Part shown: in pieces, positions 7,458-15,915 of the stretch
How positions within the stretch are numbered: position 1 is the first letter of the stretch
Layout: the number at the start of each line of letters is the position of its first letter
Assembly (NCBI GenBank): GCA_020024085.1
Contig: JAHHUG010000022.1
Span: forward strand, 1 to 17,122
Origin: Christensenellaceae bacterium
Lineage (GTDB): Bacteria; Bacillota; Clostridia; Christensenellales; CAAEEZ01
Direction: 5' to 3'
Length of the DNA: 17,122 nucleotides
Notes under the pieces: generated by a model
Database searches by the model: none
What the model was told of the DNA's origin: nothing
What the model saw: the letters and a program-made list of their open reading frames with translations, nothing else
Program-made: the position numbers and the translations under genes

Positions 7458-9515
7458 ATGAACAAAGAATTAGAAAGTTTGTTTACCCCTTGGAAAATTG
7501 GTAATTGCGAAATCAAAAACAGAATCGTTATTACTTCAATGGGTGGAACATCAATTTTCGGTTGGATGGAACCACATCATCTTGATAAAGAAGCTGCTAA
7601 TTTCTTAATGGAAAAGGCAAAAAATAATGTTGGTTTAGTTCTACCAGGTATTGCACCTATTTATAATCTTATGGGTGGTGGTTGGCTTTATAATGCAAAG
7701 CACACATTTAAAGAACTTAAAAAATTTATGGAGGAGTTCCATAAAACTGGTGCAAAATTGTTTATTCAATTAACAGCAGGTATGGGTAGAGCTTTCTCTG
7801 TAAGTGAGCCTATGGAAAAAATTATGAACAACAAGGTTCTTAATGTTCTTGCAAAGCCAATATTCAACCTTGATAGAATTTGTGCTAGTGCTTCACCTAA
7901 CCCAAATCGTTGGAGCGATAATGCACCTTCTCGTGAGCTTACCATTAAAGAAATTAACGAAATGGTAGAGGCTTTTGCAAAGACTGCTAAAATGTGTAAA
8001 GAGGCAGGCGTTGATGGTGTAGAAATCCACGCTGTTCACGAGGGATACCTTCTTGACCAATTTACAATGAAATACACTAACCAAAGAACTGATGAATATG
8101 GTGGAAGTTTTGAAAATAGATACCGTTTCCCAGTAGAAATTGTACGAGCTATCAAGGAAGCTTGTGGCGAAGATTATCCAGTTTCTTTAAGATACTCTGT
8201 TGTATCATACACAAAGGGCTTTAGAGAGGGAGCACTTCCAGGAGAGGAGTACACCGAAGTTGGTCGTGATATGGAGGAGAGCGAAAAGGCTGCTAAGTAC
8301 CTACAAGATGCAGGATATGATATGCTTAACTGCGATAATGGTACATACGACTCTTGGTATTGGTCTCACCCACCTATGTATATGCCTCAAAACTGTAACC
8401 TTGAAGATGTAGAACATATCAAAAAGTTCGTTGATATCCCAGTAGTTGTTGCTGGTAGAATGGACCCATATGTTGGTGCAAAGGCTATAGCTGAGGGTAA
8501 AATTGATGGTCTTGGTGTTGCTAGACAATTCCTAGCTGATACCGAGTGGGTAACAAAGGTTTTGGAAGACAAAGAAGAGGATATTCGTCCTTGTATTTGT
8601 TGCCATAATGGTTGCTTTACAATGTCAAGATACGAGGGTACTGCAAATTTACAAGACCCTATGGACGCAATTCATATGGCAAGATGTGCTATCAACCCAG
8701 AAACAATGCAATCAAAGAAATACAAGATTGTTCCTACAAAGAATCCAAAGCATATCGCTATTATCGGTGGTGGTATCGGTGGTATGGAGGTTGCAAGAGT
8801 TTGTGCCCTAAGAGGTCATAAGGCTACAATCTACGAAAAGAGTGATAGACTAGGTGGTATCTTTATTGCTGCTGCATCTCCAAGCTTTAAGGAGAAGGAT
8901 AGAGACCTTATTGAGTGGTACCGTAGAGAAATGGTTAAGCTTGGTATTGAGGTTAAACTTAACACAGAGGTTAAGAGCCTTGCTGATGTTGAGGGCGATA
9001 AGGTAGTAGTTGCTATCGGTGCTGTTCCTAATAGATTTAAGATTAAGGGTATCGAAAATACTATTGAGGCTTGCGAATACTTGCTAGGCGAAAAAGAGGT
9101 TAAGGAAAATGTTATCATTGTTGGTGGTGGATTAACAGGTTGCGAAATCGCATACGATTTGTTCCTACAAGGCAAAAATCCTACAATTATCGAAATGAAA
9201 AACGATTTAATCGCAATCCCAGGTGTTTGTCTTGCTAATACATCTTACCTAAGAGACTTCTTCAAACTTCATAAAGTTCCAGTTTATCTTGAGACAAAGG
9301 TTGACGAAATTACCGAAGATGGCGTTGTAGTTGTTGGTAAAGATGGCACAAAACAAGCTATCAAAGGCGACAATGTAATTATGTCAGTTGGATATCACCC
9401 ACAAAACAATATTGAGGGTATGGATAACAAGACATTACTTGTTGGTGACTGCAACAAGGTTGGTAACCTTCGTACAGTTATTTGGAGAGCTTGGGATATA
9501 GCTATGAAGTTATAA
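7458..9515 (+). CDS. 2-enoate reductase-type Fe-S flavoenzyme (old yellow enzyme family)
   Basis: 685 residues, the length of 2-enoate reductase, 2,4-dienoyl-CoA reductase and BaiCD/BaiH-type enzymes, which reduce an activated C=C bond using NAD(P)H, FAD, FMN and a [4Fe-4S] cluster. Residues 1-370 form the FMN TIM barrel with VEIHAVHEGYLLDQF (188-202), YTNQRTDEYGGSFENRYRF (206-224) and VAGRMD (331-336). The cluster site is CICCHNGC (Cys379, 382, 386) with Cys410 as fourth ligand, plus an extra Cys381. A FAD-binding GGGIGG motif is at 437-442, a second NAD(P)-binding GGGLTG at 556-561, and the closing VGDCNKVGNLRTVIWRAWD at 662-680 is typical. The CICCHNGC form and the inserted Glu in HAVHEGY point to the 2-enoate/cinnamate reductase branch rather than the dienoyl-CoA branch. 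Last gene of the operon; AAAGGAG (7445-7451) lies 6 bases before the ATG. The likely role is reduction of an alpha,beta-unsaturated acid, perhaps the dehydration product of the upstream enzyme. A steroid or bile-acid substrate is possible but unsupported. Confidence 0.88.
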   Translation: MNKELESLFTPWKIGNCEIKNRIVITSMGGTSIFGWMEPHHLDKEAANFLMEKAKNNVGLVLPGIAPIYNLMGGGWLYNAKHTFKELKKFMEEFHKTGAKLFIQLTAGMGRAFSVSEPMEKIMNNKVLNVLAKPIFNLDRICASASPNPNRWSDNAPSRELTIKEINEMVEAFAKTAKMCKEAGVDGVEIHAVHEGYLLDQFTMKYTNQRTDEYGGSFENRYRFPVEIVRAIKEACGEDYPVSLRYSVVSYTKGFREGALPGEEYTEVGRDMEESEKAAKYLQDAGYDMLNCDNGTYDSWYWSHPPMYMPQNCNLEDVEHIKKFVDIPVVVAGRMDPYVGAKAIAEGKIDGLGVARQFLADTEWVTKVLEDKEEDIRPCICCHNGCFTMSRYEGTANLQDPMDAIHMARCAINPETMQSKKYKIVPTKNPKHIAIIGGGIGGMEVARVCALRGHKATIYEKSDRLGGIFIAAASPSFKEKDRDLIEWYRREMVKLGIEVKLNTEVKSLADVEGDKVVVAIGAVPNRFKIKGIENTIEACEYLLGEKEVKENVIIVGGGLTGCEIAYDLFLQGKNPTIIEMKNDLIAIPGVCLANTSYLRDFFKLHKVPVYLETKVDEITEDGVVVVGKDGTKQAIKGDNVIMSVGYHPQNNIEGMDNKTLLVGDCNKVGNLRTVIWRAWDIAMKL

Positions 9516-9533
9516 TCTAAATTTTAATATATA

Positions 9534-9564
9534 AAAAATAGCCGAGGTAATCTTGGCTATTTTT
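9534..9564 (+). terminator. Strong terminator of the reductase operon
   Basis: Arms 9534-9546 and 9552-9564 pair over 13 positions with one G-T mismatch-tolerated pair, around the 5-base loop GTAAT. The right arm ends in TTTTT and runs into further T-rich sequence. It begins 18 bases after the last stop codon of the operon. Confidence 0.92.
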
Positions 9565-10138
9565 ATTTTAAAATGCATTCCATGGTCAAACAAAGGTTAT
9601 ACGAAAAGTTTTTTTCAAGCTTATTTGCTTTAATGTATCAGCATATACATTTGGTAGATTATTGTTAATTAAAAAGGACAACAAACGAATAAATTTGTAC
9701 TATGTAAAAAATATTGTATGGGTAGGCGAGGGGCTAAACAAATTGAATGTAAACAAATAATAAAATACACAACAAAAAAACATATAGATAGGTTAAGGTT
9801 TTTTGCTTGTAATAGGCTAGTTAAAAAGATGAAATAAATTAGATTGATACGATTAATTTAAAATAAAATATGCCTTAACTATACTAAATAGTATATGTAC
9901 AGATTTTTACGGTTGTAAATGCATTTTTGAAATAAGACAAAATATAAAAGTAATTAAACACATTTTGTATGTAAAAGTTAGCTAATTAAAGAATAAAAAA
10001 TAGGTTAAAAAGCGGTGTTTAATTTGTAATAAATTAGTCATAATTTTTGATAAAGCACCTAGCAAAAAATGGCTGATTAAAAATAAAGTAGGGGTAGCAA
10101 AAAAAGTCGATATTTGTCACATCAAAACGGTATAACCA
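9565..10138. other. Long AT-rich intergenic region without recognised genes
   Basis: About 570 bases with no convincing ORF, RNA gene or known riboswitch that I can identify. The only symmetric element noted is TATACTA-AA-TAGTATA at 9880-9895, a 16-base palindrome that could be a protein site or chance in AT-rich DNA. The stretch might hold a small RNA or the remains of a lost gene, but nothing seen supports either. Confidence 0.5.
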
Positions 10139-10167
10139 TTGACTTTTAGTAATATAGATTATATAAT
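10139..10167 (+). promoter_or_regulatory. Strong promoter of the YegP-like gene
   Basis: TTGACT (10139-10144) and TATAAT (10162-10167) are spaced by exactly 17 bases. This is the best consensus promoter in the window. The transcript would begin near 10174 and carry a leader of about 88 bases. Confidence 0.8.
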
Positions 10168-10261
10168 TAAGTTAGAATTTAGTGTTCTGAGATTTATATT
10201 TTTGTGAAATTTATTGAAAGGTGGTCATATATTAGTATGTGGCTAAAAAAGGAGTGAAGTT

Positions 10262-10678
10262 ATGGCAGAATTAAAGGGAAAGTTTGTTTATTACAAAACA
10301 GCTAAAGGTAATTTCAACTTTAGATTAAAGGCTAGTAATAACGAAACTATTGCAGTATGTGACAATGTTTACGAAGATTTAACAAGATGTAAACAAGGTA
10401 TCGAGTCAGTTAGAAGATTTTCAACAATTGATAAGGTTGAAGACCAAACAGTTGCAGATTTTGAGGTGCTTAAAAACCCTAAATTTGAGCTTTACAAGGA
10501 TAAGCAAGGTAAGTTCCGTTATAGATTAAGAGCAAATAATGGTCAACTTATATGTATTGCAGAGGGTGGATATTCTAGTAAAGCATCTTGCAAAAATGGT
10601 ATCAAAAGTGTAGGTAAATGGGCAACTGATGCAGAAGTTATGTCAGATGAAGAGTTTGAAGCAACACTTAAAAAGTAA
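10262..10678 (+). CDS. YegP/DUF1508 (UPF0339) family protein, two tandem repeats
   Basis: 138 residues made of two copies of the roughly 50-residue YegP repeat. Copy one runs from GKFVYYKTAKGNFNFRLKAS to GIESVRRFS (about 6-54); copy two runs from PKFELYKDKQGKFRYRLRAN to GIKSVGKWA (about 73-120). Each has the family pattern of a beta hairpin with F-x-F/Y-R-L-K/R-A, then a G/Y-x(4)-C-x(2)-GI-x-SV helix. The family's biochemical function is not established; it is soluble and small. AAGGAG at 10249-10254 lies 7 bases before the ATG. The gene has its own consensus promoter and its own terminator, so it is monocistronic and probably well expressed. The acidic, Lys-rich C-terminus is ordinary for the family. 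Confidence 0.92.
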   Translation: MAELKGKFVYYKTAKGNFNFRLKASNNETIAVCDNVYEDLTRCKQGIESVRRFSTIDKVEDQTVADFEVLKNPKFELYKDKQGKFRYRLRANNGQLICIAEGGYSSKASCKNGIKSVGKWATDAEVMSDEEFEATLKK

Positions 10679-10722
10679 ATTTAAGGCGATATAAAACAAT
10701 ATAACTAAATAAATTAATAAAT

Positions 10723-10752
10723 ATAGTGACTAATTGTTTGGTCACTATTTTT
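10723..10752 (+). terminator. Terminator of the YegP-like gene
   Basis: ATAGTGAC (10723-10730) pairs perfectly with GTCACTAT (10741-10748) around a 10-base loop. A T-run follows (10748-10752). Confidence 0.85.
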
Positions 10753-10848
10753 ATATTATTTTAAATTATATTAGGAGTTTTTTTGAAATTATTGATATAT
10801 TTGCAATAAAGTATATCAAATTATGTATTTTGTTTGTTTAACATATAG

Positions 10849-10921
10849 TATAATATTTTTTTCTTTAATAATATATTTATCTTAATATTGCTTAATATTG
10901 CATTTAATGGTAAACTATAAT
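10849..10921 (+). promoter_or_regulatory. Two -10-like boxes upstream of the helicase gene
   Basis: TATAAT occurs at 10849-10854 and again at 10916-10921. Neither has a good -35 at the right distance (TATTTT 17 bases before the first, TTAATA 18 bases before the second). The second would start transcripts only a few bases before the ribosome-binding site. Weak or regulated expression would fit a defence gene, but this is inference. Confidence 0.4.
10881..10900. repeat. Tandem 10-bp repeat upstream of the helicase gene
   Basis: CTTAATATTG is present twice in direct succession (10881-10890 and 10891-10900), between the two -10-like boxes of the helicase gene. One helical turn per copy would place two bound proteins on the same face of the DNA, so an operator is conceivable. 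Chance duplication in AT-rich DNA is the alternative. Confidence 0.5.
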
Positions 10922-10943
10922 TTAGAACAATATGGAGATTTTT

Positions 10944-13900
10944 ATGACAAAATTAGACAAATGGGAAGACAAATTGTTGGACCTAGGAAAACGAAATAGA
11001 TTACTTAACTACAAGGATTCCAGAACTAATACCTTGGATATCATTTTGCCGGATATCAAGTCGATTTACGAAAGATTAACGGGCGAACTAACTTCACTTG
11101 AAGTATTTGATATTGATGGATATATCAAGAAAAACAAGTTTGGTAGGATATCCCTAACAACTCTTACCGACAATGTGCAAGCATTGTTAAAACCTAACCA
11201 AATTTTTGTTTTTAACAAGGAATCTGCTACAAATAAGGTTATTAAGGAGATTGACAAAAAGTCCAAGGAAACCATTTTGGAAAGGGGTATTAATGTACTT
11301 TATGTTGCAGTTGGATTTGTTTGGTGGAAGGAAAATTCTAAATCTTCTATTTACTACAAAGCCCCACTAATTTTGATACCGATTACCATTAAAAATGAAT
11401 CGGGGCTTTCTCCTTTTATTATAGAACAAACAGAAGATGAGGTTGTTGTTAATCCAACACTTGTATATAAACTTCAAAGTGAGTATAACATAAAGTTACC
11501 ACTACTTGAGGATAATACTAATCTTAATGAGTATTTGTTGTCTGTTGCAAAAATTGTTAGTACTTTAGGCTGGAAAACCACTAAAGAAACAAAGATAGGT
11601 ATGTTTTCATTCTTGAAAATGAATATGTATCTAGATTTGAAAACAAATAGTGAAACAATACTTAAAAATGATAATGTGCTTACATTACTAGGCGAAAAAA
11701 AGGCTACCGAGACACCTATAATCGAGGATAAGGAAATGGTTCTGCATAATGTTGTAGATGCTGATTCCAGTCAATTAGAGGCAATAAAATTTGCAAAGCA
11801 AGGTGTAAGTTTTGTATTACAAGGTCCACCAGGAACAGGCAAAAGTCAAACGATAACTAATATTATCGCAGAGTGTTTAGCCGATGGCAAAAAGGTGTTG
11901 TTTGTTTCGGAAAAGCTAGCAGCATTGCAAGTAGTTTACAACAATCTTAGAAAGGCAGAACTTGATGATTTTTGTTTGGAACTTCATAGTTACAAAACAA
12001 ACAAAAAAGAGATTATTGCAGAATTAAACCGTGTACTTTTCAAGCCTAAAAGCACAATTTCTAACAAGGCAACCGAGGAATTAGAAATACTTAAAGGTGC
12101 AAAACAAAAACTTGACGAATATACAAAATTACTTCATAAGCCAGTACCTACTATCAACCTTTCTCCATACAAAGTATTTTGCGAAGTAAGCAACCTTGAC
12201 GATGTTAAGGAAATGGAGTTTATCGTAAAGGATATCGAAAACAAAGGTTTAGACCACTTGAACGAGGCAGTAGAGCTACTAGAAAAGTATGTGGAGTACA
12301 CCAAGTCGGTAGGCAATTACAAGAAAAACGAATGGTATGGTTATAATTATTTTGATACAAGTTATAGCTACCAAATCGCATTAAAAAAGCACTTAATATC
12401 GGTATATAATGCCCTTATAGAATTAAAAAAACTTCGTAAGGAAATACAAGGTATAATACCTGTTCCACTAATCAATGTTTCAGAAATGGAAATCATAAAA
12501 GATGTGTTTAGCAAGGTTAGTGAAATGAAGTTTATTCACCCAAGTTTGTTTGGCAAAAAGTCACTTGAAAAATTGATTGATGTATCAACAAATATGAGGG
12601 ATTTATCTAGTAAAATTGTCAATTTACGGGCAGAAATAGATGGATTATGCGATGAAAATATCTATAATCTTGATGGTAACGGCTTGAATGCAAGATACCA
12701 AAAACTTTATAATACTGCTTTAAGAGGTGCAAAAAAAGAGTATCGAGAGGATAATAAACAAATAACTTTATGCCTAAAAGAAGGTATAAAATTATCATAT
12801 AAAAGAACGGTAGAGCTAACAAAATCACTTAAAGAATATCAAAAACTATTAAGTATTTATACGGAGAATGAGCAATATGTTAGTGAAGTATTAGGCGATT
12901 TTTACAAAGGCTATTCTACTGATTTTGATTATGTTATTGAAAATGCAAATGCAATATTAAATTATTTTGGACAAGGTGTTGACCTAACATCGTTATCAAA
13001 TTTCTTTACTAAAGACCTTGATAAACTAAAGTATCAAATGGCAATATGGTCAAAAAAACTTGAAATGATATTAGAACTTAATGAAAAACATTTTAAGTTT
13101 ATAGCAAAGTGCTTTGATAGTTCAATTTTCAATTTATATACTGAATATCTTGAAAAGGTAATTGATAAAATTGCTAAATGTAACAACAATATTGGTTTGC
13201 TTGAAAACTGGGTATTGTTCCATAAGGTACTAGAAAAGGCAAAAAGCATTGATTTGATTGATTTTATTGAGACAGCAGTAAGCAGAAATGTCAAAGTGGA
13301 AACCTTGCCTAAATTATATGCACTATTATTCTATAAACAATGGGCATATCAAATATTCTCTACTAATGAGCTACTTGCAGAAATGGATAGGGTATCACAC
13401 GACAAATATGTTCAACTATTTGACGAGAAAGATAAGTTAATGTTCGAGATATCCAAGGCTCAAATTAATGCGAAACTTTCAGCCTTAAGACCAAATGTGG
13501 AGTCAACTATACTAGATGACCAAGTTGCTGTATTAGTAAGGGAACAGGAAAAGCAAAAACATCAAATGCCAGTTAGGGTACTACTTAATAAGATACCAGA
13601 AATTATCTTAAAGTTAAAGCCTTGTTTCTTGATGTCGCCACTAAGTGTAAGTACCTTATTAGATAGCAGTATTAAATTTGATGTTGTTATATTTGATGAG
13701 GCTTCACAAATTTTCCCAGAAGATGCAATCGGTGCAATATATCGTGCAAAACAAGTGATTGTTGTAGGCGACCAAAAACAAATGCCACCATCAAATTTCT
13801 TTACGGCAACTATTGGCGAAGATGAATTTGCCGAGGATTACGATGAAGATGTCGAGGACTACGAGTCTATTTTGGATATTTGTGGTACATCATTTACTCA

Positions 13901-15431
13901 AAATAGGTTAAAGTGGCATTATCGTAGTAGAACAGAGGATTTAATTGCTTTCTCTAACAAAAACTACTATAATAACGAGCTTGTAACCTTCCCTTCTGCT
14001 ATAAAAAAGGATAAGCACTTTGGTGTAGATTTTTATTACACTGCAAAAGGTGTATTTGATAGAAAAACCAAAACAAATATCGTCGAGGCAGAGTATGTAG
14101 CAGATTTGGTTGTGGAAAACTTGAAAAAATATCCTGAAAGAAGTTTGGGTGTAGTAGCGTTTTCTCAATCACAACAAGAGGCAATTGAAAAAATTATTGC
14201 AAGAAAGAGGGATAATAGTAAGCAGATAGATAAACTATTTAATGAGGACTCACGAGAACCATTCTTCGTAAAGAACCTTGAAACTGTTCAGGGTGATGAA
14301 AGAGATACTATTATTTTTAGTATTGGTTATGCAAAAGATGCAACTGGCAAATTCTATCACAACTTTGGACCACTTAATCGACAAGGTGGCGAAAGAAGGC
14401 TTAATGTTGCAGTAACTCGTGCAAAATATAATGTTCAAATTGTTTCTTCAATCAAATATTATGACATAGACCTTAATAAAACATCTTCAGAGGGTGCAAG
14501 ATTACTTAGAGAATATCTTGATTTTGCAGAGAATTCTACATCAAAAAGCCCATCACATACTAAGCAAAAGGATAATGATTTTATCAATGATATTTACAAT
14601 TATTTGGTTGATGCAGGATATGATGTGGATAAAAATGTAGGTAGTTCTAATTACACAATCGACCTTGCAGTAAAACACCCAAGCGAGAATAAATATGTGC
14701 TTGCAATAGAGTGTGATGGTGAAAAATATCTAAATAGTAAGTCGACTAGAGATAGGGATAGGCTTAGAGAAGAAGTTCTTGCAAAACTTGGTTGGAAATA
14801 TTATAGGGTATGGTCAACCGATTGGTTTAGAAATAATAGGGTGGAGAAAAAACGACTTGTCAATGCTATTAAAGATGCAATAAAGTGTCCGTTAGATAGC
14901 GAAAAGCAAGAAGATGTAAATATTATTCCACATTTTAGAGAGTACGATAAATATGATATCCCAAAAGATTATATGGGAGATTATTCTGAACTAATTGAGT
15001 TGGTTGTAGACAAAGAGTCGCCTATTGCAGAAGAATGGCTATTAAAACGAATGTTGCATTTGTTTAATAAAACAAGTATCACAAAAGCTGTTCGCGATGA
15101 GTTTAAGCAGTATAGACAAAAGGCACGAAATGTAGAATGTCGAAATGGTTTCCTATACAAAAAGAACCAAACATATTTTGAGTTTAGAATGATTGATAAA
15201 TCGGATAGAGAACCTAAATATATTGCAGTTGAGGAGCTTGCTAGTGGTATGGATATTATCATTAGACAAAATATGGAGCTTTCAAAAGATAGCTTGTATA
15301 AGATAATGTCTAATAGAATAGGCTATACAAGAACTGCTGAAAGTATTGTTGGGGAGCTTGATAAAGCACTTCAACTTCTTAAAAAATCTGGTAAAATTAC
15401 TATTAATAATGATAGGATTATACTAAAATAG
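10944..15431 (+). CDS. DUF4011-SF1 helicase-Vsr-like nuclease-DUF3320 protein, candidate anti-phage defence
   Basis: A 1495-residue multidomain protein. Residues 1-190 match the DUF4011 entry domain (KWEDKLLDLGKRNRLLNYKD near the start). A superfamily-1 helicase follows: Walker A GPPGTGKS (294-301), Walker B DEASQ (918-922), motif III VVGDQKQMPP (940-949), QGDERD (1116-1121) and VAVTRAK with the motif VI Arg (1155-1161). About 580 residues, mostly helical, lie between Walker A and B. At about 1220-1290 is a PD-(D/E)xK nuclease of the Vsr/DUF559-like type, with Asp1240 and the ECDG at 1256-1259. DUF3320 follows at about 1335-1400, then a C-terminal tail. The start is the ATG at 10944 because GGAG (10934-10937) lies 6 bases upstream; the ATG at 10932 would bury it. 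The architecture matches the single-gene DUF4011-helicase-Vsr defence system reported as Hhe. It presumably recognises and cuts foreign nucleic acid, but activity here is unproven. All motifs look intact. A single transcription unit with no partner gene. Confidence 0.9.
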   Translation: MTKLDKWEDKLLDLGKRNRLLNYKDSRTNTLDIILPDIKSIYERLTGELTSLEVFDIDGYIKKNKFGRISLTTLTDNVQALLKPNQIFVFNKESATNKVIKEIDKKSKETILERGINVLYVAVGFVWWKENSKSSIYYKAPLILIPITIKNESGLSPFIIEQTEDEVVVNPTLVYKLQSEYNIKLPLLEDNTNLNEYLLSVAKIVSTLGWKTTKETKIGMFSFLKMNMYLDLKTNSETILKNDNVLTLLGEKKATETPIIEDKEMVLHNVVDADSSQLEAIKFAKQGVSFVLQGPPGTGKSQTITNIIAECLADGKKVLFVSEKLAALQVVYNNLRKAELDDFCLELHSYKTNKKEIIAELNRVLFKPKSTISNKATEELEILKGAKQKLDEYTKLLHKPVPTINLSPYKVFCEVSNLDDVKEMEFIVKDIENKGLDHLNEAVELLEKYVEYTKSVGNYKKNEWYGYNYFDTSYSYQIALKKHLISVYNALIELKKLRKEIQGIIPVPLINVSEMEIIKDVFSKVSEMKFIHPSLFGKKSLEKLIDVSTNMRDLSSKIVNLRAEIDGLCDENIYNLDGNGLNARYQKLYNTALRGAKKEYREDNKQITLCLKEGIKLSYKRTVELTKSLKEYQKLLSIYTENEQYVSEVLGDFYKGYSTDFDYVIENANAILNYFGQGVDLTSLSNFFTKDLDKLKYQMAIWSKKLEMILELNEKHFKFIAKCFDSSIFNLYTEYLEKVIDKIAKCNNNIGLLENWVLFHKVLEKAKSIDLIDFIETAVSRNVKVETLPKLYALLFYKQWAYQIFSTNELLAEMDRVSHDKYVQLFDEKDKLMFEISKAQINAKLSALRPNVESTILDDQVAVLVREQEKQKHQMPVRVLLNKIPEIILKLKPCFLMSPLSVSTLLDSSIKFDVVIFDEASQIFPEDAIGAIYRAKQVIVVGDQKQMPPSNFFTATIGEDEFAEDYDEDVEDYESILDICGTSFTQNRLKWHYRSRTEDLIAFSNKNYYNNELVTFPSAIKKDKHFGVDFYYTAKGVFDRKTKTNIVEAEYVADLVVENLKKYPERSLGVVAFSQSQQEAIEKIIARKRDNSKQIDKLFNEDSREPFFVKNLETVQGDERDTIIFSIGYAKDATGKFYHNFGPLNRQGGERRLNVAVTRAKYNVQIVSSIKYYDIDLNKTSSEGARLLREYLDFAENSTSKSPSHTKQKDNDFINDIYNYLVDAGYDVDKNVGSSNYTIDLAVKHPSENKYVLAIECDGEKYLNSKSTRDRDRLREEVLAKLGWKYYRVWSTDWFRNNRVEKKRLVNAIKDAIKCPLDSEKQEDVNIIPHFREYDKYDIPKDYMGDYSELIELVVDKESPIAEEWLLKRMLHLFNKTSITKAVRDEFKQYRQKARNVECRNGFLYKKNQTYFEFRMIDKSDREPKYIAVEELASGMDIIIRQNMELSKDSLYKIMSNRIGYTRTAESIVGELDKALQLLKKSGKITINNDRIILK

Positions 15432-15466
15432 TATTTTATCGTATTGCATAAATACTAAAATAGAAG

Positions 15467-15486
15467 GCTACTATTAGTAGCATTTT
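15467..15486 (+). terminator. Weak terminator of the helicase gene
   Basis: GCTACT (15467-15472) pairs with AGTAGC (15476-15481) across a 3-base loop, followed by ATTTTATT. The T-run is short, so termination may be incomplete. Confidence 0.6.
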
Positions 15487-15748
15487 ATTAAATAATAAAT
15501 TTGTTAATATAACAGAATAAGCGTTTTATATACACAAATATTAAATTAAAGTTCGTGTTTAGTCAAAATAGGTTTTTATTGATAAACAATAAAAAATATG
15601 TAGACTGCTAAAATAGATAACCTTAATTTTGATAGATGCCGTGCTTACTAGATTGTATAATGTAATCATTTGTAGGTGTAAATAAATTTTATTTTCTACT
15701 TTTTACAAAACATACCTAAATTTTGTAGCAAAAAACTTTAATATAGGG

Positions 15749-15754
15749 TATAAT
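15749..15754 (+). promoter_or_regulatory. -10 box of the tRNA gene
   Basis: A perfect TATAAT preceded by GG sits 11 bases before the mature tRNA. The -35 is poor: TTGTAG at 15723-15728 is 20 bases away. Confidence 0.6.
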
Positions 15755-15765
15755 AAAAAGGTAAT

Positions 15766-15842
15766 GTTCGTGTACCTCAGTAGGATAGAGGGTTCGCCTC
15801 CTAAGCGAAACGCCGTTGGTTCGATTCCAATCACGAACACCA
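15766..15842 (+). tRNA. tRNA-Arg (anticodon CCT)
   Basis: A complete cloverleaf can be drawn. The acceptor stem GTTCGTG/CACGAAC pairs fully (7 pairs). The D arm has CCTC/GAGG. The anticodon arm TTCGC-CTCCTAA-GCGAA puts CCT at positions 34-36, reading AGG arginine codons. The short variable loop is ACGCC, and the T arm is GTTGG-TTCGATT-CCAAT (one G-T pair). Discriminator A at 15839 is followed by an encoded CCA (15840-15842). A terminator follows at once, so it is a single-tRNA transcript. Confidence 0.97.
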
Positions 15843-15871
15843 AAAGGTTACTATTTGGTAGCCTTTTTTTT
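15842..15871 (+). terminator. Terminator of the tRNA-Arg transcript
   Basis: Arms 15842-15851 and 15858-15867 pair over 10 positions (one T-G) around a 6-base loop and end in a run of eight T (15864-15871). The left arm begins on the last base of the tRNA's CCA. Confidence 0.9.
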
Positions 15872-15915
15872 GTTTTAAAATAGTCTAAAATTTTTGTCTA
15901 GTAATTAGTTAAAAT

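Larger units (their letters stand above)
15432..15765. other. Intergenic region between helicase gene and tRNA
   Basis: This stretch holds the helicase terminator at its left end and the tRNA promoter at its right end. In between I see only AT-rich sequence without ORF or structure. Confidence 0.6.

Noticed and set aside
7458..9515. Calling the flavoenzyme BaiCD or BaiH (bile acid 7-dehydroxylation)
   Set aside because: No other bai-type genes (CoA ligase, CoA transferase, dehydratase BaiE, BaiG) are in the window, and the motif details favour the 2-enoate reductase branch.
10237..10257. Six-codon leader peptide MWLKKE before the YegP-like gene
   Set aside because: The purine-rich AAAGGTGG lies about 12 bases away, too far, and the stop simply overlaps the real ribosome-binding site; no attenuator hairpin follows.
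15766..15842. tRNA-Arg as an integration site for a defence island
   Set aside because: No integrase and no second copy of the tRNA 3' end were found in the window, and the defence-type gene has its own terminator.
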